Of a stretch of DNA of 44,900 bases, positions 24,196 through 31,709 are shown piece after piece (positions within the stretch are counted from its first letter, which is position 1; the number at the start of each line of letters is the position of its first letter). The position numbers and the translations under genes were made by a program. Under the pieces are notes generated by a model. That model was not told the origin of the DNA and searched no databases. It worked only from the letters and a program-made list of their open reading frames with translations. Origin of the DNA: Pseudomonas sp. C2B4 (GTDB lineage Bacteria; Pseudomonadota; Gammaproteobacteria; Pseudomonadales; Pseudomonadaceae); contig NZ_JABFMU010000052.1 in the NCBI RefSeq assembly GCF_013359695.1, positions 1-44,900 on the forward strand. Direction: 5' to 3'.

Positions 24196-25968
24196 ATGGC
24201 AACGTACAACGCACCGCTACGGGACATGCGCTTTGTCCTCGATGAAATGCTGCAAATGGAACGCTACGCCGACCTGCCGGGCTTCGCCGAGGCCACCCCT
24301 GATGTCGTCGCCGCGATCCTCGAAGAAGCTGGCAAGCTCGCCAGTGAAGTGCTGATGCCGCTGAACGCCGTGGGCGATCATCAGGGTTGCACGCTGGTCG
24401 ACGGTGAAGTGACGACCGCGCCAGGTTTTCGCGAGGCCTACCGGCTTTACGCGCAAGGCGGCTGGACCGGCCTGACCGCTTCGCCCGAATTCGGTGGCCA
24501 GGGTCTGTCGCACCTGCTGGGCATTGCCGTGCGGGAAATCATGACCAGTGCCAACCTGGCCTTTTCGATGTTCGCCGGCCTCAGTCATGGCGCGGTGAAC
24601 GCCATCGCCAATGGCGGCACCCCAGCGCAAAAGGCGCTGTTCATGCCGCCGATGATCGAGGGCCGTTGGACCGGCACCATGAACCTCACCGAGCCGCACT
24701 GCGGCACCGACTTGGGTTTACTGCGCACTCGCGCCGAACCGCAGGCAGACGGCAGTTACCGGATCACCGGGACGAAGATTTTCATCTCCGCCGGTGAGCA
24801 TGACCTGGCCGAAAACATCATCCATCTGGTCCTGGCCCGCCTGCCGGATGCGCCGCCGGGCGTGAAGGGCATCAGCCTGTTCATCGTGCCGAAGGTTCTG
24901 GTCAATACCGATGGCTCGCTGGGCGAGCGCAACGCGGTGCGTTGCGGTTCCCTGGAAGAGAAGATGGGCATCCACGGCAACCCGACCTGCGTGATGAATT
25001 ACGACAGCGCCACCGGTTACCTGATCGGCCAGCCCCATCAAGGTCTGCGCGTGATGTTCGTGATGATGAACAGTGCGCGACTGGCGGTCGGCGTTCAGGG
25101 CCTGAGCCTGGCCTCGGTGGCCTATCAAAATGCTGCCCGCTATGCCCGCGAACGCCTGCAGGGCCGTGCGCCGGGTGGTGCGGTGTCGCCCGAGCAGCCA
25201 GCCGATCCGATTGTGATGCACCCCGACGTGCAGCGAATGTTGCTGACCCAGCGGGCGTTTATCGAAGGGGGAAGGGCGCTGACTTACTGGGCCGGCCTGC
25301 AGGTCGATCTGGCTCACAAACACCCGGATCCAGAGATGCGCGAGACCGCCAGCGACCTGCTCGGTCTGCTCACCCCGATGATCAAGGCTTACTGCACGGA
25401 CAAGGGCGTGGAATGCACGGGAATGGCCATGCAGTGCTTTGGCGGACACGGCTATATCCGCGAGTGGGGCATGGAGCAATTTCAGCGCGATGCACGGATC
25501 ACGCCGCTTTACGAAGGGACCAATGGCGTACAGGCCATGGATCTCGCGGCTCGCAAGCTCAGGCTCGACGATGGCCGGGCGATGCGTCGTTTTCTTGAGC
25601 GGGTGGACGAGTTCTGCGATGAGCAGGGCAGTGAGCTGAAGGAAGTACGGGCGCTGCGCCTCGCGTTGGCAGATCTGGTGATGGCAGTCGAATACATGGG
25701 CAGCGCCGATGCGACTGACACTGCCGCCGGTGCGGTCGATTTCCTGCACCTGACCGCCCTGGTTGCGTTCGGTTTGCAATGGGCGAAGATGGCCGTCATT
25801 GCCCAGCGCCACCTGGCGCAAGGCTCAACCGATGGCGATTTCTACCGCGCCAAGCTGACCACTGCCCGGTTCTTCTTCGAGCGTATACTGCCGGAAACCA
25901 CGATACACCTGCAGCGAATCGGCACTGGCGCCGAAACCCTCAAGGCATTTGACCCCGGGCAGTTCTAG
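24196..25968 (+). CDS. Long acyl-CoA dehydrogenase (about 590 residues, DmdC/FadE5-like)
   Basis: A 590-residue acyl-CoA dehydrogenase. It has the N-terminal helical segment MRFVLDEMLQMERYADLPGF, the FAD motif MNLTEPHCGTDLG near 160, the catalytic base E440 in LYEGTNG, and about 140 further C-terminal residues characteristic of the large class. DmdC, which acts on 3-methylmercaptopropionyl-CoA in DMSP degradation, belongs to this class, as do several long-chain and branched-acyl enzymes; similarity does not prove a DmdC role. A strong AAGGAGG site precedes the ATG. It is the second acyl-CoA dehydrogenase of the divergent locus. Confidence 0.87.
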   Translation: MATYNAPLRDMRFVLDEMLQMERYADLPGFAEATPDVVAAILEEAGKLASEVLMPLNAVGDHQGCTLVDGEVTTAPGFREAYRLYAQGGWTGLTASPEFGGQGLSHLLGIAVREIMTSANLAFSMFAGLSHGAVNAIANGGTPAQKALFMPPMIEGRWTGTMNLTEPHCGTDLGLLRTRAEPQADGSYRITGTKIFISAGEHDLAENIIHLVLARLPDAPPGVKGISLFIVPKVLVNTDGSLGERNAVRCGSLEEKMGIHGNPTCVMNYDSATGYLIGQPHQGLRVMFVMMNSARLAVGVQGLSLASVAYQNAARYARERLQGRAPGGAVSPEQPADPIVMHPDVQRMLLTQRAFIEGGRALTYWAGLQVDLAHKHPDPEMRETASDLLGLLTPMIKAYCTDKGVECTGMAMQCFGGHGYIREWGMEQFQRDARITPLYEGTNGVQAMDLAARKLRLDDGRAMRRFLERVDEFCDEQGSELKEVRALRLALADLVMAVEYMGSADATDTAAGAVDFLHLTALVAFGLQWAKMAVIAQRHLAQGSTDGDFYRAKLTTARFFFERILPETTIHLQRIGTGAETLKAFDPGQF

Positions 25969-25990
25969 CGCCATCCACGGAGGTCCGGCG

Positions 25991-27046
25991 ATGAAACGAG
26001 CGAGTCCACGGGTTGCGGATAAATCCATTCCGGTGGGTGCGCTCGTCTCGTTGCCGGTGGTGTTGCAGGAACACGGTGTCGATCCCTGGCCATTACTGGC
26101 TGGCTTCGGCATTCATCCTGACTCGTTCAAGCAACACCTGAGCCCGCTGCCGGTCATCACCCACGGCAAAATTCTGGAAGCGGCGGCCGAGTTGTCCGGC
26201 TGCGATCATCTGGGCTTGTTGCTTGGTCAGCGGGCCAACCTGCAGAACGCCGGCCCGCTGCGTTTTCTCGTACTCAACGCCGCCACGGTACGCGCCGCCA
26301 CCGAAAGCCTGATCCGCTATTGCGGGTTGTGGTATCGCGGTCTGCACGTGAGCCTGGTCGAGGAGCGGGGCTACGCCGGCATGCGCCTTTCCATTGCCGG
26401 CAACGTGCCGGGCAGCGAGCAATTGCTGACGGCTTACCTGGCCGCCATCGTGAGCATCATGCAACTGATCGTCGGCCACGCCTGGCGACCCGCATTGGTG
26501 CGCATCGCCTATCGCAAGCCGCGCTCGGCGGGGCTGTATGAACAATTTTTCCGCTGCCCGGTGTGGTTCGGCCAATCGCAACACGAAGTGCTGTTTCCCC
26601 AGGCGTTGCTGGACAAACCGCGCGACGGTCACGATCGCCAACTCGAAGACTTCCTGCGCGGTCACCTCGACGAACTGCAAGGCCGAGAAGGCAAGGATCT
26701 CGCCAGCCGGGTACGCCAGGTCATTGAAGCCTTGTTGTTGCAGGGGGATTGTTCAGCTGAGCGGACAGCGGAATTTTTTGCCGTGCACCGCTTTACCCTC
26801 TATCGCTACCTGAGCGAACAACAGAGCAGTTTCGAGTTGCTTCTGGAGCAGACTCGCAAGGACATGGCTACCCGCCTGCTACCGGACCCGGACCTGCCTA
26901 TCGCCGAGGTTGCCAGTCGGTTGGGCTATGAAACCCAGGGCAACTTCACCCGCGCCTTCAAGCGTTGGTTCGATTGCACACCGCGTGAGTGGCGCAAGGC
27001 CCGCGCGACTATGGTCGCGCCTGCCCAGACACGCGCAATCGGCTGA
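25991..27046 (+). CDS. AraC-family regulator with an arabinose-binding-like N-terminal domain
   Basis: A 351-residue regulator. The N-terminal about 200 residues fit the Arabinose_bd-type sensor domain shared by OruR/ArgR-like regulators, and the C-terminal about 100 form two helix-turn-helix motifs (IAEVASRLGYETQGNFTRAF ends the second). ACGGAGGTCC lies before the ATG at 25991; the open frame extends to 25949. It is the last gene of the beta-oxidation run and lies before a REPIN and then a direct-repeat operator in front of the BKACE gene, so it is the likely activator of that operon. Confidence 0.88.
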   Translation: MKRASPRVADKSIPVGALVSLPVVLQEHGVDPWPLLAGFGIHPDSFKQHLSPLPVITHGKILEAAAELSGCDHLGLLLGQRANLQNAGPLRFLVLNAATVRAATESLIRYCGLWYRGLHVSLVEERGYAGMRLSIAGNVPGSEQLLTAYLAAIVSIMQLIVGHAWRPALVRIAYRKPRSAGLYEQFFRCPVWFGQSQHEVLFPQALLDKPRDGHDRQLEDFLRGHLDELQGREGKDLASRVRQVIEALLLQGDCSAERTAEFFAVHRFTLYRYLSEQQSSFELLLEQTRKDMATRLLPDPDLPIAEVASRLGYETQGNFTRAFKRWFDCTPREWRKARATMVAPAQTRAIG

Positions 27047-27086
27047 CCTGCGGTAACGCCGTTCGACTGGCTTTTCAATTCCCCCC

Positions 27087-27174
27087 GTGGGAGCGAGCCT
27101 GCTCGCGAAAGCAATCTGTCATTCACCATCGATGTTGACTGACACGCCCCTTTCGCGAGCAGGCTCGCTCCCAC
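27087..27174. repeat. REPIN with perfect 25-bp inverted ends
   Basis: GTGGGAGCGAGCCTGCTCGC plus GAAAG (27087-27111) is exactly inverted at 27150-27174, with a 38-base spacer. It separates the AraC gene from the BKACE operon and may end the araC transcript. Confidence 0.88.
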
Positions 27175-27204
27175 ATTGTTGAGTTTTTTCCAGGCACCCA
27201 AATG

Positions 27205-27241
27205 TGCCGAAATGATAAAAGCTGGTGCCAGGATGATAAAA
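27205..27241 (+). promoter_or_regulatory. Tandem direct repeat, candidate AraC-regulator operator
   Basis: TGCCGAAATGATAAAA (27205-27220) is repeated as TGCCAGGATGATAAAA (27226-27241), 13 of 16 bases identical, with a 21-base period. Two helical turns is the usual spacing of AraC-type half sites. It lies about 95-130 bases before the BKACE ATG. Confidence 0.65.
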
Positions 27242-27333
27242 ACATCCAGCCCGAAACCAGTAACTTTTCAGTCATGCGAGCAGCTACACCGCTCATTCGT
27301 TCAATAACGATAAGACAGGACGGAGAAGTTACG

Positions 27334-28389
27334 ATGCATTTCCTTGATGACAGCTTGTTCCCGGAAAACCAGGAAAAACTGGTGATTCAGGTCGCGCCTT
27401 ATGGTCCGCAATGGACGCCCGCCGATTCGGATGACATCCCGGTCAGCATGGACGATCAGGTCCAGAAAGCGATCGATTGCTACAACGCCGGCGCCACCGT
27501 GCTGCACGTTCACGTGCGTGAAGAAGACGGCAAGGGCTCCAAGCGTCTGAGCAAATTCAATGAAATGCTCGGGCTGCTGCGCCAGGCGGTGCCGGACATG
27601 GTGCTTCAGGTCGGCGGTTCGATTTCCTTCGCCCCGGAAAGCGAAGGGCAGGCCGCCACCTGGCTGGATTACGACACCCGTCACATGCTTGCCGACCTGT
27701 CGCCCAAGCCGGATCAGGTGACCATCGCCATCAACACCAGCCAGATGAACATCTGCGAGCTGCTGACGGGCGATGACATCGCCGGCACCATCCTGGAACA
27801 GCCTGCGTACTTCAACGCTTATCAGGAAATGGTCTCCGACGCGCGCCCGTCGTTCTTCATCGAGCACCTCAAGCGCCTGCAGGCCTCCGGCATCCAGCCG
27901 CACTTCATGCTCGGCCACGTGCACCAGCTGGAAACGGTAGAACGCTTGATTCGCAAGGGCCTGTACACCGGTCCCCTGATCCTCAACTACGTCGCCATCG
28001 GCGGTGGCGCGGCGGGCCTGGATCCGGCCGACATGATCGAGTTCGCCAAGCGCACCCCGCCGGGCTCGGTGCTGACCATGGAAAGTGCCATGCGCGCCGT
28101 GCTGCCGATGAACGCCATGGCAATTGCCATGGGCCTGCACGTGCGGGTCGGCATCGAAGACACCTTGTGGGGTCGCAAGGGCGAGCGCATGACCTCGGTG
28201 CAGCAGATCGAACAGACCGTGCGCCTGTCCCGCGAGCTGGGCCGCGAGATTGCCAGCGGCAAGGAAGCGCGCGAGATCTACAAGATCGGCGAAACCTATA
28301 CCAGCGCTGACGAAACCATCGCCCGGCTGGGCATGGCGCCGAACCGCAAGCCGGGCCAGCGCGGTTTCACCGTGCCGGGACAGTTCTGA
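27334..28389 (+). CDS. Beta-keto acid cleavage enzyme (BKACE, DUF849)
   Basis: A 351-residue zinc-dependent enzyme. BKACE/Kce members condense a beta-keto acid with acetyl-CoA and release acetoacetate and a new acyl-CoA. Zinc ligands H58 and H60 lie in LHVHVREEDG, and the GSISF and GGAAG segments are family-like. At 351 residues it is longer than the usual about 280-310, with an extended N-terminus (27 residues before APYGPQWTPA) and extra C-terminal helices. The ATG at 27334 follows GGAG by 8-9 bases; the frame extends to 27202 across the direct-repeat operator, so a start inside it is unlikely. Substrate unknown. It is first of a run with an SDR, a CMD protein and an MFS transporter. Confidence 0.85.
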   Translation: MHFLDDSLFPENQEKLVIQVAPYGPQWTPADSDDIPVSMDDQVQKAIDCYNAGATVLHVHVREEDGKGSKRLSKFNEMLGLLRQAVPDMVLQVGGSISFAPESEGQAATWLDYDTRHMLADLSPKPDQVTIAINTSQMNICELLTGDDIAGTILEQPAYFNAYQEMVSDARPSFFIEHLKRLQASGIQPHFMLGHVHQLETVERLIRKGLYTGPLILNYVAIGGGAAGLDPADMIEFAKRTPPGSVLTMESAMRAVLPMNAMAIAMGLHVRVGIEDTLWGRKGERMTSVQQIEQTVRLSRELGREIASGKEAREIYKIGETYTSADETIARLGMAPNRKPGQRGFTVPGQF

Positions 28390-28418
28390 TTCGCGCGAGG
28401 TCCCGCGGGTCATTCACT

Positions 28419-28520
28419 GTGGCGAGGGGATTTAGCGAAACGTCGCACCGCCCCGCTGGGCCGCGAAGCGACTCCAACAATGGGCCTGTGTACGGCAACG
28501 GGGATAAATCCCCTCGCCAC
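28419..28520. repeat. Inverted repeat pair of a second palindromic family (GTGGCGAGGGGATTTA)
   Basis: GTGGCGAGGGGATTTA (28419-28434) is exactly inverted at 28505-28520 across 70 bases. It differs from the GGGAGCGAGC REP family. It lies between the BKACE and SDR genes and could act as an mRNA hairpin that alters expression of the two halves of the operon. Confidence 0.75.
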
Positions 28521-28576
28521 AAAAAATGAGTGCTTGTTCTTAAGTGAGCAGCACTCCATGTATGACGAGGTATTCA

Positions 28577-29398
28577 ATGAGTCTTTTGAATAAGGTTGCC
28601 CTGGTGACCGGCGTCGGTCCTGGCCTGGGCAAGGCGTGCGCCGTGGCCTTTGCCAAGGCGGGCGCGAAGGTCGTGATTTGCGATGTCAGCGAAGAATCGC
28701 TGTCGCAGGCACGGGATGCCGTCGAAGCGCAAGGTGCCGAGTGTCTGGCAGTGCGTTGCGATGTGTCGTCGAGTGCCGAGGTGGACGTGTTGTTCGAACA
28801 GATCGTTGCGCGTTTCGGCACTCTGCATGTGTTGGTCAACAATGCGGCGCTGACGCCGAACCGCGAGGTCGATACCGAACGTCGCAACGCGTTGTACCGC
28901 TACATGTCGAACCCCGAACCACGCCGCTCGCTGGGTTTCACCAGCGCGATCAGCGACGAGGAATGGCATCGCTACTGGGGCGTCAATGTCCACGGCCTGT
29001 TCTATTGCACCCGTGCGGCACTGAGGCTGATGGAGCCGCAACGCGACGGCAAGATCATCAACGTCGCTTCGATTGCCGGAATCTCCAGCAAGAGCGCGCA
29101 CAGCCCGCACTACTGCGCCACCAAGGGCGCAGTGATCGCCTTCACCAAATCGGTGGCCTACGAGGTGGCTGGCGCCAATATTTTCGTCAATGCCATGGCC
29201 CCGGGCGGCGTTGCGACGCCGGCGTTCAACGCCTACCTGGATGCCATCGGCGAAGAAGCCCGCAACCGTTTGTGGCAAGGGGTTCCGCTGGGTCGCTTCG
29301 GTACGGTCGAGGAGTACGCCGGCACCGTGCTGTATCTGGCCGGCGAGCATTACCTGGTCGGTCAGGTGCTCAGTCCGAATGGCGGCGGCGTGATCTGA
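28577..29398 (+). CDS. Short-chain dehydrogenase/reductase
   Basis: A 273-residue classical SDR. The cofactor motif TGVGPGLG is at 11-18, NNAAL at 88-92, catalytic S165, Y179 and K183 (YCATK). D37 at the end of the second strand suggests preference for NAD(H). A polar insert (about residues 96-118, REVDTERRNALYRYMSNPEP region) is longer than usual after NNA. The ATG at 28577 follows GACGAGG; the frame extends to 28544. Next to BKACE it most likely oxidises a beta-hydroxy acid to the beta-keto acid that BKACE cleaves; this is inference from position. Confidence 0.87.
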   Translation: MSLLNKVALVTGVGPGLGKACAVAFAKAGAKVVICDVSEESLSQARDAVEAQGAECLAVRCDVSSSAEVDVLFEQIVARFGTLHVLVNNAALTPNREVDTERRNALYRYMSNPEPRRSLGFTSAISDEEWHRYWGVNVHGLFYCTRAALRLMEPQRDGKIINVASIAGISSKSAHSPHYCATKGAVIAFTKSVAYEVAGANIFVNAMAPGGVATPAFNAYLDAIGEEARNRLWQGVPLGRFGTVEEYAGTVLYLAGEHYLVGQVLSPNGGGVI

Positions 29399-29425
29399 CC
29401 TCATCTCAAAGCGAGTAGAACGACA

Positions 29426-30166
29426 ATGAGCGATACCCCCAATTACAACGCGCTGCGCGCCGCCGGCTTGTTCGATGAAAGCCTGGACCGCATGGCCGAG
29501 TGGGATGGGCCATGGACCGAACGGTTCATGGCGCTGGTCGAGGACAGTCAGGTCAACGACATCCTCGATCCGAAACTGGTGGCGCTGATCCGCCTGAACA
29601 TCGACGTCACTGCCACCCATTTGTATGCCCCCGGCGTGCGCCGCCATGTACGTGACGCGCTGCGCCTGGGCGTGACCCGGGCCGAGATTCTCGAAGTGTT
29701 CAAGCTGGCCAGCGTGGTCGGCATCCATGCCTGCGCACTCGGGGTGCCTATCCTCGCCGAGGAACTGGCCAACGCCGGAATCGACGATGAGCCGGTGGCG
29801 GCGGGGGCGACGCCGGTCTGCGATGCGGTGCGGGCCAACGGGATGTTCAACCCGCTGTGGGAGACCCTCTACAAGTGGGATCCGGCCTATCTGGAGAAAT
29901 TTCTCGGCATGGGCTTCGGGCTATGGAAGGACGGCATCCTGCCGCCGCTGTGGATCGAGTTCCTGTGCATTGCCGGCGATGCTGCCATCACGCACCTGTA
30001 TGGCCATGGCACGCGGCGTCACATTCAAGCGGCACTGCAACTGGGCGCGACCCGCGAGCAGGTGCTGGAAGTGCTGAAGATCGTCAGCCTGCAGGGGATT
30101 GAAGCCTGCGAGCTGGGTGTGCCGATGCTGGATGAAGAACTGCGCGCGTTATCCGCTGCGCAATGA
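29426..30166 (+). CDS. Tandem carboxymuconolactone-decarboxylase-domain protein
   Basis: A 246-residue protein with two CMD repeats. Residues about 55-115 and 178-240 share the pattern THLY-x2-G-x-RRH, then ALxLG, then LEVxK, then GI-x-ACxLGVP-x-L-x-EEL, evidence of internal duplication. CMD proteins include gamma-carboxymuconolactone decarboxylase and AhpD-like peroxidases. No AhpD CxxC is present, so a peroxidase role is not supported. It lies 27 bases after the SDR and probably belongs to the same catabolic operon. Confidence 0.85.
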   Translation: MSDTPNYNALRAAGLFDESLDRMAEWDGPWTERFMALVEDSQVNDILDPKLVALIRLNIDVTATHLYAPGVRRHVRDALRLGVTRAEILEVFKLASVVGIHACALGVPILAEELANAGIDDEPVAAGATPVCDAVRANGMFNPLWETLYKWDPAYLEKFLGMGFGLWKDGILPPLWIEFLCIAGDAAITHLYGHGTRRHIQAALQLGATREQVLEVLKIVSLQGIEACELGVPMLDEELRALSAAQ

Positions 30167-30170
30167 AGGC

Positions 30171-30203
30171 GGACAGGGCGGGTCGTCCTGTCCTGTCCTG
30201 TCC
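30171..30203. repeat. Short inverted repeat with tandem TCCTG
   Basis: GGACAGG (30171-30177) and CCTGTCC (30187-30193) form a 7-bp stem, and TCCTG is repeated three times (30186-30200). No T-tract follows, so it is not an obvious terminator. The repeat lies between the CMD and MFS genes. Confidence 0.45.
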
Positions 30204-30277
30204 CAGTCGCGCCGCCGGGCGTGTGAAAAATAACAACAAGAAATGTTTCCAATGCGTTTGTCGCAGGAGCAGAAGCA

Positions 30278-31621
30278 ATGACTAGCGTGGTTGAACGAGG
30301 CCAGTGCCTGACGGGCGAGGCAGCTGCACACGAGGTACAACAGATTTTTCGCAAGATTGCCTGGCGCCTGTTGCCGTTCCTGTTTGTCGCCTATGTGATC
30401 AACTCGATCGACCGCATCAACATTTCCTTCGCCAAGTTGCGCATGGCTGAAGACCTCGCGCTGAGCGACGCCGCCTATGGGCTGGGTGCGGCGGTGTTCT
30501 TCGTCGGCTATCTGCTGTTCGAAGTGCCGAGCAATCTGTACATGCAGCGGGTGGGCGCGCGACTGACCATTATGCGCATCATGATGTTGTGGGGCCTGGT
30601 GACCATCGGCACCAGCCTGGTGAGCTCCGCGACCGGGTTGTACATCGCGCGCTTTTTGCTGGGCGTTGCCGAGGCGGGTTTTTTCCCCGGCGTGATCCTG
30701 TACCTGACCTATTGGTTCCCGGCCTCGCGCCGTGGCCGCATCACGTCGATCTTCATCATGGCCGGTATCTTTGCCGGGATCGTCAGCGGGCCACTCGCCG
30801 GTTGGATCATGACCCATTTCCATGGCTGGGCAGGGCTGCGGGACTGGCAGGTGCTGTTCGTCTTCGAAGGTATCCCCGCAGTGCTCTTGGGTCTTTTCGC
30901 CTGGTTCTGGCTGGTCGACAAACCGCAGGACGCGCCCTGGCTCAACGATCATGAGAAGGCCGTCGTCCAGGCGCAGCTTGAAGTAGAGAATGTGATCAAG
31001 GGCAACTCCCATGCTTCGTTTCGTCAACTGCTGCGCGATCCCCGCGTGCTGCTGGCCGGCCTGGTGTTCTTCTGCATCTATTCGGGCACCAATACCGTGG
31101 CGTACTGGATGCCGAGCCTGATCCAGAGCTTCGGACTGGCCGACATCGGCCGTATCGGGCTGATCAGCAGCCTGCCGTATTGCATTGCCCTGGTCGCCAT
31201 GTACCTGCTGGGCCGCAGCTCGGACAAACACCTTGAACGGCGCTGGCACCTGGCGTCGACCATGCTGGTGGGCGCTGGCAGCTTCGTGTTGCTTGGCCTG
31301 TTTCAGGGCAATCTCGAGCTGTCGGTATTGTTCATGAGCGTGGGTGCCGCCGCTTGTCTGTCGGCCGTGCCGTTGTTCTGGACCATTCCACCGGCCTACC
31401 TCAGCGGACCGGTCGCTGCCGGCGGCATCGCGCTGATCAGCAGTCTGGGCGGCATCGCCGCCATGGTCGCCCCGGTCCTGGTCGGAGCCGTCAAGACCCA
31501 GACCGGCAGCCTGTTCGTCGCCTTTGATGTGATCGCCGGCCTGCTGGTGTTCGGCGCGACCGTCCTGCTGCTGGGCATCCCCGCGAAAGTGCTGCACGAG
31601 CACACCCGTAACCCAATCTAA
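30278..31621 (+). CDS. MFS transporter of the anion:cation symporter (ACS) family
   Basis: A 447-residue inner-membrane transporter with 12 helices. Marks are INSIDRINISFAKLRMAEDL in helix 1 and GVAEAGFFPGVILYLTYWFP in helix 4-5, both typical of ACS importers of organic anions such as phthalate, tartrate and galactonate types. It follows the CMD gene by 111 bases and is followed by the DUF1302/DUF1329 pair. The likely role is uptake of the acid degraded by the BKACE operon. Confidence 0.86.
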   Translation: MTSVVERGQCLTGEAAAHEVQQIFRKIAWRLLPFLFVAYVINSIDRINISFAKLRMAEDLALSDAAYGLGAAVFFVGYLLFEVPSNLYMQRVGARLTIMRIMMLWGLVTIGTSLVSSATGLYIARFLLGVAEAGFFPGVILYLTYWFPASRRGRITSIFIMAGIFAGIVSGPLAGWIMTHFHGWAGLRDWQVLFVFEGIPAVLLGLFAWFWLVDKPQDAPWLNDHEKAVVQAQLEVENVIKGNSHASFRQLLRDPRVLLAGLVFFCIYSGTNTVAYWMPSLIQSFGLADIGRIGLISSLPYCIALVAMYLLGRSSDKHLERRWHLASTMLVGAGSFVLLGLFQGNLELSVLFMSVGAAACLSAVPLFWTIPPAYLSGPVAAGGIALISSLGGIAAMVAPVLVGAVKTQTGSLFVAFDVIAGLLVFGATVLLLGIPAKVLHEHTRNPI

Positions 31622-31709
31622 AACGCCACACCACGCTGACTCACGCTGGGGCTTAAAGGCCCCGGTGCGGGGAGCGCTTCACCATTAAAAACAAAAAAAG
31701 GTGACATGC

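Noticed and set aside
24196..25968. DmdC of DMSP degradation
   Set aside because: No dmdA, dmdB or dmdD-type context; the 590-residue class includes many other acyl-CoA dehydrogenases.
27334..28389. Carnitine-degradation dehydrocarnitine cleavage enzyme (CdhB-like)
   Set aside because: The carnitine dehydrogenase and thioesterase-type partners are absent, and the nearby AraC regulator has an arabinose-binding-like rather than a GATase-like sensor domain.
31640..31665. GGGGC...GCCCC hairpin after the MFS gene as a terminator
   Set aside because: Five-base arms without a T-tract; the DUF1302 gene follows in the same direction, so read-through is as likely.
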